This document shows positions 1 through 8,288 of a stretch of 64,000 nt of DNA, piece after piece. A model generated the notes under the pieces. That model did no database searches and was not told the DNA's origin. It saw nothing but the letters and a program-made list of their open reading frames with translations. Made by a program: the position numbers and the translations under genes. The number at the start of each line of letters is the position of its first letter. The stretch's first letter is position 1. Source of the stretch: Marivivens sp. (lineage in GTDB: Bacteria; Pseudomonadota; Alphaproteobacteria; Rhodobacterales; Rhodobacteraceae); contig JAURFB010000003.1 of assembly GCA_030827165.1 (NCBI GenBank), forward strand, positions 1 through 64,000, in the 5' to 3' direction.

Positions 1-2
1 GC

Positions 3-1061
3 ACGTTCGTCATTTCATGGTCGCAGACCGAACTGGATGGGCGCTGGGCCGCCCCGCGCGAGGCATTGCGCGTCGGGTCGATCTGGGCCTGGACCGGCGA
101 GGCCGTCCGCGTTGACGGGCCTGCCGGCATTCTGCCACTTGGGGCCTGCGAAGGTCAGGCGGACCTTCACGCCCGCGCTGCCTTGAGCGTTCGGCGCCTG
201 TTGCGGATGGTCGATGTCGAGGCTGGCAGAACCGAGACAGCTGCCGACCGCGATCCTTTGTTCGACAAATCCTTCCGCGTGACCGACGGCCGCGAGACAT
301 GGACCATTACGGTGATCGACACTGGGACAGGCCGCCACCCGCTCTTGATGTGCGTGGGCGAGATCCCGCCGCGACACCAAGACCTTTGGGTTGTCTCGCA
401 GTATCTTGCCGACGATCCCTCGCAGCGCACCCCTGATGTTTCTGGCGCCGTTGTCTGTTTTACGCCCGGCACCTCGATGCTCACCAGCGAGGGGGTCAAG
501 CCGGTTGAAACCCTGCGCGAAGGCGATTTTCTCCAGACCAAGGACAACGGCCTGAAGGAAATCCTCTGGATGGGTGGCCGCCGTGTTTCGGGTGCAAGGC
601 TCTTGGTCAGCCCGCATCTGGCGCCCGTGCGCCTTTGGGCGGGGGCGCTTGACGAAGGGGTCCCGGACGCGGGCCTTCTGGTTTCCCCCGATCACCGGAT
701 GATGGTGCGCGGCGCCAAGGCGCGGGCGCTATTCAATACCGACGAGGTCTTGGTGACAGCGCGCGATCTGGTCAATGACCACAGCGTTCTGGTCGATCGT
801 GCAGCGCGCGAAGTGACCTATATTCACCTGATGTTGCCCAGCCACGAGATCGTCTTTGCCAATTCGGTCGAAACTGAGAGCTTCCACCCCGCCGCCGCTG
901 CGCTCGACACGTTGGGCGATGAACCTTTGGGCCGGCTTTATAGCCGGATGCCCGAGTTGAAAGGTGATGTGCGGCGATTTGGCGATTACGCGCGGCGCGT
1001 TCTGTCGCCCTCCGAAGCTGCGATCCTGCGGCACGATGGGCGGGGCCTCCATTTCGGCTGA
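3..1061 (+). CDS. Hint-domain protein, 5' end cut by window edge
   Basis: The frame is open to the first base of the window, so the true start lies just upstream; an internal TTG at 66 is only a fallback start. About 352 residues are visible. Near residue 150 of this fragment begins a Hedgehog/intein Hint fold (VCFTPGTSML, then VETLREGDFL and a SPDHRMMV stretch), as in the Hint_2 proteins common in Rhodobacterales. These proteins have an autoprocessing-type fold, but their role is mostly unknown. No downstream intein half or extein partner is visible. A second Hint protein lies near 44.4-45.2 kb. Confidence 0.8.
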   Translation, partial: TFVISWSQTELDGRWAAPREALRVGSIWAWTGEAVRVDGPAGILPLGACEGQADLHARAALSVRRLLRMVDVEAGRTETAADRDPLFDKSFRVTDGRETWTITVIDTGTGRHPLLMCVGEIPPRHQDLWVVSQYLADDPSQRTPDVSGAVVCFTPGTSMLTSEGVKPVETLREGDFLQTKDNGLKEILWMGGRRVSGARLLVSPHLAPVRLWAGALDEGVPDAGLLVSPDHRMMVRGAKARALFNTDEVLVTARDLVNDHSVLVDRAAREVTYIHLMLPSHEIVFANSVETESFHPAAAALDTLGDEPLGRLYSRMPELKGDVRRFGDYARRVLSPSEAAILRHDGRGLHFG

Positions 1062-1080
1062 TTTGCCCGCTTTTCTGCTG

Positions 1081-1108
1081 TTGACTCGGGGGCAAACCCC
1101 TCTATAAG
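1081..1108 (+). promoter_or_regulatory. Sigma-70-type promoter of rpsD
   Basis: TTGACT at 1081-1086 and TATAAG at 1103-1108 are separated by 16 nt. The transcript would begin near 1115 and carry a leader of about 90 nt. The leader contains a small CCCC-TGCAA-GGGG hairpin (1132-1144) before the Shine-Dalgarno GAAGGAG. Whether S4 binds this leader is not known. Confidence 0.7.
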
Positions 1109-1206
1109 ACGCCTCTCATTGGTGTTGGTGGCCCCTGCAAGGGGATGCCTGTCGGGTCTTTGACCAAAGGACAACGCCCTTCGACAACTTTTGAAGGAGA
1201 CCAGCC

Positions 1207-1827
1207 GTGACCAAACGCACGTCTGCCAAGTATAAAATCGATCGCCGCATGGGCGAAAACATCTGGGGCCGCCCCAAATCGCCGGTCAACCGCCGCGAAT
1301 ATGGCCCCGGCCAGCACGGCCAGCGCCGTAAGGCCAAACTGTCGGATTTCGGCCTTCAGCTGCGCGCCAAGCAGAAGCTCAAGGGCTACTATGGCGACCT
1401 GACCGAAAAGCAATTCCGTCGCATCTACGGCGAAGCCGAGCGTGTGAAGGGCGACACCGGTGAAAACCTCGTTGGTCTGCTCGAGCGCCGTCTCGACGCC
1501 GTTGTCTACCGCGCCAAATTCGTCCCGACCGTTTTCGCGGCTCGTCAGTTCGTGAACCACGCCCACGTCACCGTGAATGGCCAGTCGGTCAATATCCCCT
1601 CCTACCGCGTGAAAGAGGGTGACGTGATCGAGGTTCGCCAGAAGTCCAAGCAGATGGGTCTGGTTCTCGAAGCCGCCCAGTCGTCCGAGCGCGACGTTCC
1701 CGATTACCTCGAGGTCGACCACTCCAAGATGACCTGCACCTTCGTGCGGACCCCGGCTCTTGCCGACGTTCCCTATCCGGTCATCATGGAACCGAACCTC
1801 GTCGTCGAATACTACGCGAAGAACTAA
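1207..1827 (+). CDS. rpsD: 30S ribosomal protein S4
   Basis: Primary 16S rRNA-binding protein that nucleates assembly of the small-subunit body. The 206-residue product begins [20 protein letters not shown] and has the S4 N-terminal domain. It is followed by the S4 RNA-binding fold from about residue 93 ([14 protein letters not shown], then [13 protein letters not shown]). GTG is the start, preceded by GAAGGAG at a good distance. It is a monocistronic unit with its own promoter and terminator, as in other alphaproteobacteria where rpsD is outside the alpha operon. Confidence 0.97.
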   Translation: MTKRTSAKYKIDRRMGENIWGRPKSPVNRREYGPGQHGQRRKAKLSDFGLQLRAKQKLKGYYGDLTEKQFRRIYGEAERVKGDTGENLVGLLERRLDAVVYRAKFVPTVFAARQFVNHAHVTVNGQSVNIPSYRVKEGDVIEVRQKSKQMGLVLEAAQSSERDVPDYLEVDHSKMTCTFVRTPALADVPYPVIMEPNLVVEYYAKN

Positions 1828-1847
1828 GCCTTCTCGCATCAGTTTCG

Positions 1848-1876
1848 GGGCCGCGCCTAACCGGCGCGGCCCTTTT
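1848..1876 (+). terminator. Intrinsic terminator of rpsD
   Basis: Perfect 10-bp stem GGGCCGCGCC / GGCGCGGCCC with loop TAACC, followed by TTTTCGTTT. It lies 21 nt after the rpsD stop codon. Confidence 0.85.
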
Positions 1877-1929
1877 CGTTTCTGGCCACGCGTATCGGGC
1901 CGTGACCCCACGAAAAGGAGATCCGAGCA

Positions 1930-3360
1930 ATGGCTGCGCAGACCCACACCCATCATCCCAACTATGGCCGTATCGACGGGCCAATCGTCATGATCGGCTT
2001 TGGTTCGATCGGCAAGGCGACCCTGCCGCTCATCGAGCGCCATTTCGACTACGACGCCTCCAAGCTCGTGGTGATCGACCCCAATCCCAACACCCACAAT
2101 TTCCTGTCGCAGCACGGCCATCGCCATCTGCAAGTTGGTCTGACGCCGGAGAACTATCGTGAGGTGCTCAGCGACATCTTCACCGAGGGCAATGGCTTTT
2201 GCGTCAACCTGTCGGTCGATGTCTCGTCGCTCGATGTCATGAAGCTCTGCCGCGAGCTCGGCGCTCTTTACATCGACACTGTGATCGAGCCCTGGGCCGG
2301 CTTCTATTTCGAGACCGAGAACGAGGTGCGGACCAACTATGCCCTGCGGGAAGGGGTCTTGGCCGAGAAGGCCGCCAACCCCGGCGGCCCGACTGCGGTG
2401 AGCTGCTGTGGCGCCAACCCCGGCATGGTGTCCTGGTTCGTCAAGGAAGCGCTGATGAAGCTTGTGGCCGATCTTGGCCGCAGCGATGCAGAACCGACGA
2501 GCCGCGCCGAATGGGGCAAGCTGATGCAATCGCTCGGGGTCAAGGGCATCCATATAGCGGAACGCGACACGCAGGCCCGCCGCCTGCCGCGCCCACGCGG
2601 CGTGTTCGTCAATACCTGGTCCGTCGAAGGCTTTATTTCCGAAGGATTCCAGCCGGCCGAACTGGGTTGGGGCACCCATGAAAAGTGGTTCCCGGAAAAC
2701 GGGCATAGCTATGACCAAGGTTGTCAGGCCGCGATCTGGCTTGACCGTCCGGGCGCGATGACGCGGGTTCATACATGGTGCCCGACTGCCGGCCCACAGT
2801 TCGGCCTTCTGGTCACGCATAACGAAGCGATCTCGATTGCCGATTACTATACCGTCGGCGCCCCCGGTCATCCCGAATATCGCCCGACCTGCCACTATGC
2901 CTATCATCCAAGCGATGACGCGACCCTGAGCCTTGACGAGATGTTCGGCTCGGGCCGGCAACAGACCGTTCACGAGATTCTCGAACCCGACGAGATCGTC
3001 GAAGGCATCGACGAACTCGGCGTGCTGCTTTACAGCCACGAGAAGAACGCGCTCTGGTATGGCTCGCGCCTGTCCAATGCCGAGGCCCGCACTTTGGCGC
3101 CCTTCCAGAACGCCACCGGGATGCAGGTCAGCAGCGCGGTTCTGGCCGGCATGGTCTGGGCGCTTGAAAACCCGCAGGCGGGCATCGTCGAGACCGACGA
3201 GATGGACCACAAGCGGTGCCTCGAGGTTCAGCGCCCCTATCTGGGGCCGGTCGAGGGCCATTATACCGACTGGACCCCGCTTCAGGACCGCTGGCAGCAG
3301 TTCGTCGAGGATATCGACGAGAGCGACCCCTGGCAGTTCCGCAACGTTCTGGCGTCGTAA
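1930..3360 (+). CDS. hss: Homospermidine synthase
   Basis: Makes sym-homospermidine from putrescine (or putrescine plus spermidine) using NAD as hydride shuttle; this is the typical long polyamine of many alphaproteobacteria. The 476-residue length matches the bacterial family. An N-terminal Rossmann motif (MIGFGSIGKATLPLIERHF) begins at about residue 21. The Gly-rich SCCGANPGMVSWFVKEAL stretch near 158 and the repeated acidic and Trp-rich segments are family hallmarks. The start ATG has AAGGAGA 8-10 nt upstream. It stands alone between rpsD and hisC and is probably transcribed separately. Confidence 0.95.
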   Translation: MAAQTHTHHPNYGRIDGPIVMIGFGSIGKATLPLIERHFDYDASKLVVIDPNPNTHNFLSQHGHRHLQVGLTPENYREVLSDIFTEGNGFCVNLSVDVSSLDVMKLCRELGALYIDTVIEPWAGFYFETENEVRTNYALREGVLAEKAANPGGPTAVSCCGANPGMVSWFVKEALMKLVADLGRSDAEPTSRAEWGKLMQSLGVKGIHIAERDTQARRLPRPRGVFVNTWSVEGFISEGFQPAELGWGTHEKWFPENGHSYDQGCQAAIWLDRPGAMTRVHTWCPTAGPQFGLLVTHNEAISIADYYTVGAPGHPEYRPTCHYAYHPSDDATLSLDEMFGSGRQQTVHEILEPDEIVEGIDELGVLLYSHEKNALWYGSRLSNAEARTLAPFQNATGMQVSSAVLAGMVWALENPQAGIVETDEMDHKRCLEVQRPYLGPVEGHYTDWTPLQDRWQQFVEDIDESDPWQFRNVLAS

Positions 3361-3369
3361 AGCCACGAT

Positions 3370-3392
3370 GCGCGGCGGGAAATCCGCCGCGC
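3370..3392 (+). terminator. Terminator-like hairpin after hss
   Basis: GCGCGGCGG / CCGCCGCGC stem with loop GAAAT directly after the hss stop. It is followed by a mixed pyrimidine run (GCTCTTGTCTC) and not a clean T tract, so termination may be partial. Confidence 0.5.
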
Positions 3393-3456
3393 GCTCTTGT
3401 CTCTGGAAAGCGGCTCTTTGCCTCGCTATGAGGGGCCGACCGAGACGAGAGACAAA

Positions 3457-4542
3457 ATGACCAACAAGATCAAGCCGCAGCCCGGTATCATGGACATCGC
3501 ACTTTACGTAAGCGGCGAGAGCACGGTTGCGGGGCGCAAGGATGTCTTGAAGCTCTCGTCCAACGAAAATCCCTATGGCCCGTCCGACAAGGCCAAGGCG
3601 GCTTTTGCCCGCACGGCACAGACCCTGCACCGCTATCCTTCGACCGATCATGCCGCCCTGCGCGCGGCCATCGCCGAGGTGCGCGGGCTGGATGCCGGGC
3701 GGATCATCTGCGGTGTCGGGTCGGACGAGGTGTTGCAGTTCATCGCCCAAGCCTATGCCGGCAAGGGCGACGAGGTGATTTACACCGAGCACGGGTTTTC
3801 CATGTATCCGATCCTCGCCAAGGCGGTCGGGGCCAAGCCTGTCGAGGTGGCCGAGACCGAGCGCGTGGTCGATGTGGACAAGATCCTTGCCGCTTGCGGG
3901 CCGAAGACGAAGATCGTCTTCATCGCCAATCCGGCAAACCCCACCGGCACGATGATCCCCCAGGCCGAAATGCGCCGTCTGGCCGAGGGGCTGCCCCCGC
4001 AGACGATCCTTGTTCTTGATGGCGCCTATGCCGAATTTGTCGAAGGCTATGATGGCGGCGCCGCGCTTGTCGAAGAGCGCGACAACGTTGTGATGACCCG
4101 AACCTTTTCCAAGCTCTATGGCCTTGGCGGCCTTCGGATCGGCTGGGGCTATGGGCCGAAGGCGATCATCGATGTGCTCAATCGCGTGCGCCAACCCTTC
4201 AATCTCTCGGAAACCCAACTCGCCACCGCCGAGGCGGCGATCCGCGATCTGGAGTTCGCCGAGAAATGCCGCAGCGAGAACGCGCGCTGGCGCGAATGGC
4301 TTGTGTTGCAGCTGCGCGAACTGGGGGTTGGGGCCGATCTGTCGACCGCGAATTTTGTTCTTGCCCGATTTGCCTCGGTAAACGAAGCCGAAGCCTGCGA
4401 CGCGCATCTGAAGACCGAAGGGATTATCGTCCGCCGGGTTGCGGGCTATAAGCTGCCCAAATGCCTGCGGATCACCGTGGGTGACGAATCCGCCTGCCGC
4501 CGCGTGATCCACGCGATCGGCCAGTTCAAAGGGGTCCGCTGA
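3457..4542 (+). CDS. hisC: Histidinol-phosphate aminotransferase
   Basis: PLP enzyme of histidine synthesis converting imidazole-acetol phosphate to L-histidinol phosphate; in this lineage such enzymes can also serve aromatic amino-acid transamination. The start at [14 protein letters not shown] gives 361 residues, the usual length. The frame stays open for 20 more codons upstream, but those lack family similarity. Landmarks are [21 protein letters not shown], and the PLP lysine in [15 protein letters not shown]. Its stop overlaps the tyrA start by one base (TGATG), suggesting translational coupling. Confidence 0.93.
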   Translation: MTNKIKPQPGIMDIALYVSGESTVAGRKDVLKLSSNENPYGPSDKAKAAFARTAQTLHRYPSTDHAALRAAIAEVRGLDAGRIICGVGSDEVLQFIAQAYAGKGDEVIYTEHGFSMYPILAKAVGAKPVEVAETERVVDVDKILAACGPKTKIVFIANPANPTGTMIPQAEMRRLAEGLPPQTILVLDGAYAEFVEGYDGGAALVEERDNVVMTRTFSKLYGLGGLRIGWGYGPKAIIDVLNRVRQPFNLSETQLATAEAAIRDLEFAEKCRSENARWREWLVLQLRELGVGADLSTANFVLARFASVNEAEACDAHLKTEGIIVRRVAGYKLPKCLRITVGDESACRRVIHAIGQFKGVR

Positions 4543-5462
4543 TGGCCGTGATCTATGACCGCGTCGCCCTGATCGGCCTTGGCCTGATCGCCGGCTCGAT
4601 GTCGCTTGCCATGCGCCGCGACGGGCTTGCCACGGAGGTTGTCGGCTATGCCCGTTCGGCCGAAACCCGCGCGACGGCCCGCGAGATCGCTCTTGTCGAT
4701 CGCGTCTGCGATACGCTGGCCGAGGCTGTGAAAGGCGCTGACCTCGTGGTTCTTGCCGTTCCGGTGGGCGCGATGGAGGCGGTGGCTGCGGAAATGGCGC
4801 CGTTCCTCAAGCCCGGCGCGACGGTGAGCGATGTGGGCTCCGTCAAGGGCGCGGTGATCGCAACCGTCGGTCCGCATATCCCAGAGGGCGTCAATTTCAT
4901 TCCGGCGCACCCGCTGGCGGGCACCGAACATTCCGGGCCGCGCTCGGGCTTTGCCGAGCTCTTTGAGAACCGCTGGACCATCCTCATTCCCAGCGGGGCC
5001 AAGCCGGACGAAGTGGCAAAGCTTCGCGCGCTTTGGGAGGGCATGGGCGCCAATGTCGACGAGATGGACGCCGATCACCACGATCTTGTCCTCGCGGTCA
5101 CCAGTCATACGCCGCACCTTATCGCCTATACGATGGTGGGTGTGGCCGACGATCTGCGCCGCGTGACCGATAGCGAGGTTATCAAATACTCCGCCGCCGG
5201 TTTCCGCGATTTCACGCGGATCGCCGCCTCGGACCCGACCATGTGGCGCGACGTTTTCCTGAACAACAAGGACGCGACGCTGGAAATTCTTGGCCGCTTC
5301 ACCGAAGAGCTTTTCGCGCTCCAGCGGGCGATCCGCACCGGCGATGGCGATCACCTGCACGCCTATTTCACCCGCACCCGTGCGATCCGTCGCGGGATCA
5401 TCGAAGCTGGTCAGGATACCGCCGCGCCCAACTTTGGCCGGGTGGCAGAGAAGAAGACCTAG
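4542..5462 (+). CDS. tyrA: Prephenate/arogenate dehydrogenase
   Basis: NAD(P)-dependent oxidative decarboxylation step leading to tyrosine, of the TyrC/cyclohexadienyl dehydrogenase type. The 306 residues open with the dinucleotide motif VALIGLGLIAGSMSLAMRR. The substrate-site motif HPLAGTEHSGP follows near residue 126. No chorismate mutase or ACT domain is fused. It is coupled to hisC, an arrangement that pairs the dehydrogenase with the aromatic/histidinol aminotransferase. Its stop overlaps the convergent DUF2125 gene's stop by four bases. Confidence 0.93.
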   Translation: MAVIYDRVALIGLGLIAGSMSLAMRRDGLATEVVGYARSAETRATAREIALVDRVCDTLAEAVKGADLVVLAVPVGAMEAVAAEMAPFLKPGATVSDVGSVKGAVIATVGPHIPEGVNFIPAHPLAGTEHSGPRSGFAELFENRWTILIPSGAKPDEVAKLRALWEGMGANVDEMDADHHDLVLAVTSHTPHLIAYTMVGVADDLRRVTDSEVIKYSAAGFRDFTRIAASDPTMWRDVFLNNKDATLEILGRFTEELFALQRAIRTGDGDHLHAYFTRTRAIRRGIIEAGQDTAAPNFGRVAEKKT

Positions 5463-6445
5463 AACGCCGGCAAAGAGGCGATGGGGAACATCCCGAGCCA
5501 GACCTGACCGCGATCGACCGTCAGCGGAACGTCGACCGTATTGGCCCCTTGTGCGAGGCTTGCGCCGACCGAGCGCCATGTCGCTTCATCTGCCGGATGG
5601 ATGAGGCCGGCGTTGACGCCGAGGCTGACCATCTGGTCCCAGCCCGTCACCGCAAGTTGGAGTTTGCCCGAGAGTTGGCCATCGGCGTCAATGTCGAGGT
5701 TGCCGCTCATTGCCAGAACCATGTCACCCCAGACGAGCCGCACATCGCGATAGCCCATGGTGGTGAGTATCGGGCCCGAGCCCGCAAGAGCCGCTGTATC
5801 AAGCGGGCGGTCGAAAGTCAGGGTGCTGTCGAATTTGGCAAGGTTGATCGCCGCAGGCATCGACCCGGCGGGATCAAGCCGTTCGCGCAGCTCCAGCGGC
5901 AGGACGAGCCCGTGGGTGTCGAAATAGGCATCATAGGTCTGATGGGTGTCCGATGCGGGGCGCAGGGCCAGAAGGCCCCGGTCGCTCGAAGCGGCCCAGC
6001 CCGCGTCGGACTGGAGGGCAACGGCGCCGACTTCTGCTGTCACCGTATCGAGCGCTGGCGCGGTGCCGAGGGTGACGGACGCGGAAGCGCGCAGACGCTC
6101 GGAACTGACCGAGATCGTCCGTCCAGCGATCATCAGGCGCTGATCTTCGGGCCAGACGGCGATGATCTTGTGCGGCTGATAGCTGAGGGCGAGAATTTGG
6201 AATATTGGCGTTTGCCAGCCGTATGTTCCGCTGGGATCGGTCAGATCGAGACCGGTGACGATTGTATCAAAGCGCGAGGGGAACCCGTGGGTTTCGAGGC
6301 TTTCATAGCCGACCTGCCAGCCGTTGTCGGAAAGCTGTTCGAGAAACGCTACCCCCTGTTTCTCGACCGCCATCCGCCCGACAACCCAGTATCCGCCCCA
6401 AAGGGCGGCCAGAGCGAAGGTCACAATGATCAGAATGCGCATCAT
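5459..6445 (-). CDS. DUF2125 envelope protein
   Basis: Protein of about 328 residues of the alphaproteobacterial DUF2125 family, function unknown. Starting at the MMRILIIV methionines, it has one N-terminal hydrophobic segment (IIVTFALAALWGGYWVVG) that reads as a signal anchor. It continues with a beta-rich periplasmic body (GWQVGYESLETHGFPSRFD, then LDLTDPSGTYGWQTP). A longer frame reaches 6484, but those extra codons lie before the membrane segment and look non-coding. It is divergent from the cyclotransferase gene with a 62-nt gap. Confidence 0.8.
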   Translation of the reverse strand: MMRILIIVTFALAALWGGYWVVGRMAVEKQGVAFLEQLSDNGWQVGYESLETHGFPSRFDTIVTGLDLTDPSGTYGWQTPIFQILALSYQPHKIIAVWPEDQRLMIAGRTISVSSERLRASASVTLGTAPALDTVTAEVGAVALQSDAGWAASSDRGLLALRPASDTHQTYDAYFDTHGLVLPLELRERLDPAGSMPAAINLAKFDSTLTFDRPLDTAALAGSGPILTTMGYRDVRLVWGDMVLAMSGNLDIDADGQLSGKLQLAVTGWDQMVSLGVNAGLIHPADEATWRSVGASLAQGANTVDVPLTVDRGQVWLGMFPIASLPAF

Positions 6446-6507
6446 GGGGGGTTTCCCGGCGGTTTCGAACCGCGTTATAGGCAAGCGGCAATGCGAGGGC
6501 CAGCATC

Positions 6508-7035
6508 ATGCCGCTGTGGATATTCGGCTATGGATCACTTCTGTGGCATCCCGGTTTCGAACCGGCCGAGCGGATCCGCGCGCGGCTTGCGGGCTATCAC
6601 CGCAGCTTTTGCATGTTGTCGATCCATCATCGGGGAACTGTCGATAAGCCCGGCCTCGTGCTTGCGCTCGACCATGTGGCCGGTGGTTCTTGCGAGGGGC
6701 TGGCGCTTGGAGTGAAAGAGGGTGAGGAGGATGCCGTTCTTGCCTATCTGCGCAAGCGCGAGCTGATTTCTTCGGCCTATATTGAGGAAACCGTGATCCT
6801 CGATCTGGCCGATGGCCGCTCTGTCGAGGCGGTGGCCTATGTGATCGACCCCAAGCACGAACAATACTGCCAGTTCGTCCTAGAAGAGCAGGCGCAGCGC
6901 ATCGCCGGCGCGGTCGGCGGGCGGGGGCCGAACCCCGAATACCTGTTCAACACGGCCGACCATCTGGCCGAGCTGGGCATCCATGATCCCGACCTGACGT
7001 GGCTTTGTGGCCGCGTCCGTGAACTGACCGCCTGA
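6508..7035 (+). CDS. ChaC-like gamma-glutamylcyclotransferase
   Basis: Probable glutathione-specific gamma-glutamylcyclotransferase releasing 5-oxoproline and Cys-Gly. The 175-residue product starts with the substrate-binding loop IFGYGSLLWHPGF typical of ChaC. It retains the mid-protein acidic region containing YLRKRELISSAYIEE, whose Glu residues include the expected general base, and ends in the ChaC-type GGRGPNPEYLFNT segment. No operon partner is evident; the next gene starts 78 nt downstream. Confidence 0.88.
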   Translation: MPLWIFGYGSLLWHPGFEPAERIRARLAGYHRSFCMLSIHHRGTVDKPGLVLALDHVAGGSCEGLALGVKEGEEDAVLAYLRKRELISSAYIEETVILDLADGRSVEAVAYVIDPKHEQYCQFVLEEQAQRIAGAVGGRGPNPEYLFNTADHLAELGIHDPDLTWLCGRVRELTA

Positions 7036-7113
7036 GGGGCTGACAAAACGGTTGGGTTTCGGAATCCGCCCGACTATGCTCGCGCCAACAATAACCAGAC
7101 AGGAACCTGTGCC

Positions 7114-8286
7114 TTGACGGACATCAGGGAGCCCGAGGCCGAGTCGTTTTTTTCGCGTCCTTTGCGCCAGATTACCTCGATGCTGATTGCGCTCGGCCTG
7201 ATTGCGGCCGGAGCCTATATCGGCTTTCCAACGCTCGACGCGATCTTCTGGTCCAACCCCTATCTCAACGGGTTGATCCTTGCCGTGTTCTTCCTCGGCA
7301 TCCTGTCGTGTTTCGGTCAGGTTATTCAGCTGATGTATTCGGTCCAGTGGATCGAGGCCTTTTCCCGCACGCAAAGCGGCGAAAAGCCACCCTCGCTTCT
7401 GGCGCCGCTCGCCACGCTTTTGCGCACGCGCGGGGCGCGGATGCACTTGTCGCAAAGTTCGTCGCGGTCGATTCTGGATTCCGTGGCGAGCCGGATCGAC
7501 GAGGACCGCGAGATCACCCGCTATCTTGGCAGCACGCTGATTTTCCTCGGCCTTCTTGGCACATTCTATGGCCTTGCCACGACGGTCCCGGCGCTTGTCG
7601 ATACGATCCGCTCGCTGACGCCCAAGGACGGCGAAACCGGTGCCGAGGTGTTTGGCCGCCTTCAGGCTGGCCTTGAGGCGCAGCTTGGCGGCATGGGAAC
7701 GGCATTTTCCTCATCGCTCCTTGGCCTTGCCGGTTCCCTGATCGTCGGCCTGCTGGAGCTTTTCGCCGGCCACGGCCAGAACCGCTTCTATCGAGAGCTT
7801 GAGGAATGGCTTTCCTCGATCACCCGTCTTGGATTTTCCAGCGGCGATGACCTTGCCAGCGCCGGAGAAGGCGGCGACGCTTCGGGCGTTGTCGCGCTTC
7901 TGGCCGAACAGCTTGAAGCCATGCAGATGACCTTCACCCAAACCGACATCAACCGCTCTCAGGCCGACGACCGGATGAGCGACCTGATTGGCGCGGTAAA
8001 CAGGCTGGCCGGTCAGCTTGAAGAGGGCGGCGCGAAAGAAGCGATGCTGAAGATCGCCGAGGGGCAGAAAGAGCTGATCGACCAATTGGCAAGCAGCGGG
8101 GTCGACGGCCTCGATGCCGAAAGCCGGATGCGCCTGAGGTCGATCGATGTGCAGCTCCTCCGCATCCTAGAAGAGCTTTCAGTGGGACGGCAAGAAACGC
8201 TCAGCGATCTGCGCGGCGATATTGCCGGGCTGACGCGCGCGCTGAGGCAAGGGCGCGGGCGGCCCGACAGCGCCGGCCGGAGCTGA
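7114..8286 (+). CDS. MotA/TolQ/ExbB-type proton-channel subunit
   Basis: Inner-membrane protein of 390 residues. It has predicted membrane helices near residues 20-45, 58-80, 148-170 and 198-220. It carries the ExbB/MotA signature region (TRYLGSTLIFLGLLGTFYGLA, then GGMGTAFSSSLLGLAGSLIVG). A cytoplasmic tail of about 150 residues rich in Glu, Gln and Leu follows. TTG is the likely start, with AGGAAC upstream. The partner gene begins two bases after the stop, so the two surely form one complex. By family knowledge such pairs convert ion flow into movement or force on a periplasm-spanning partner. Confidence 0.87.
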   Translation: MTDIREPEAESFFSRPLRQITSMLIALGLIAAGAYIGFPTLDAIFWSNPYLNGLILAVFFLGILSCFGQVIQLMYSVQWIEAFSRTQSGEKPPSLLAPLATLLRTRGARMHLSQSSSRSILDSVASRIDEDREITRYLGSTLIFLGLLGTFYGLATTVPALVDTIRSLTPKDGETGAEVFGRLQAGLEAQLGGMGTAFSSSLLGLAGSLIVGLLELFAGHGQNRFYRELEEWLSSITRLGFSSGDDLASAGEGGDASGVVALLAEQLEAMQMTFTQTDINRSQADDRMSDLIGAVNRLAGQLEEGGAKEAMLKIAEGQKELIDQLASSGVDGLDAESRMRLRSIDVQLLRILEELSVGRQETLSDLRGDIAGLTRALRQGRGRPDSAGRS

Positions 8287-8288
8287 CG

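Noticed and set aside
1102-4512. Open antisense frame of over 1100 codons opposite rpsD, hss and hisC
   Set aside because: Spans several well-supported genes; typical of high-GC coding DNA, where the complementary frame lacks stops. No family resemblance.
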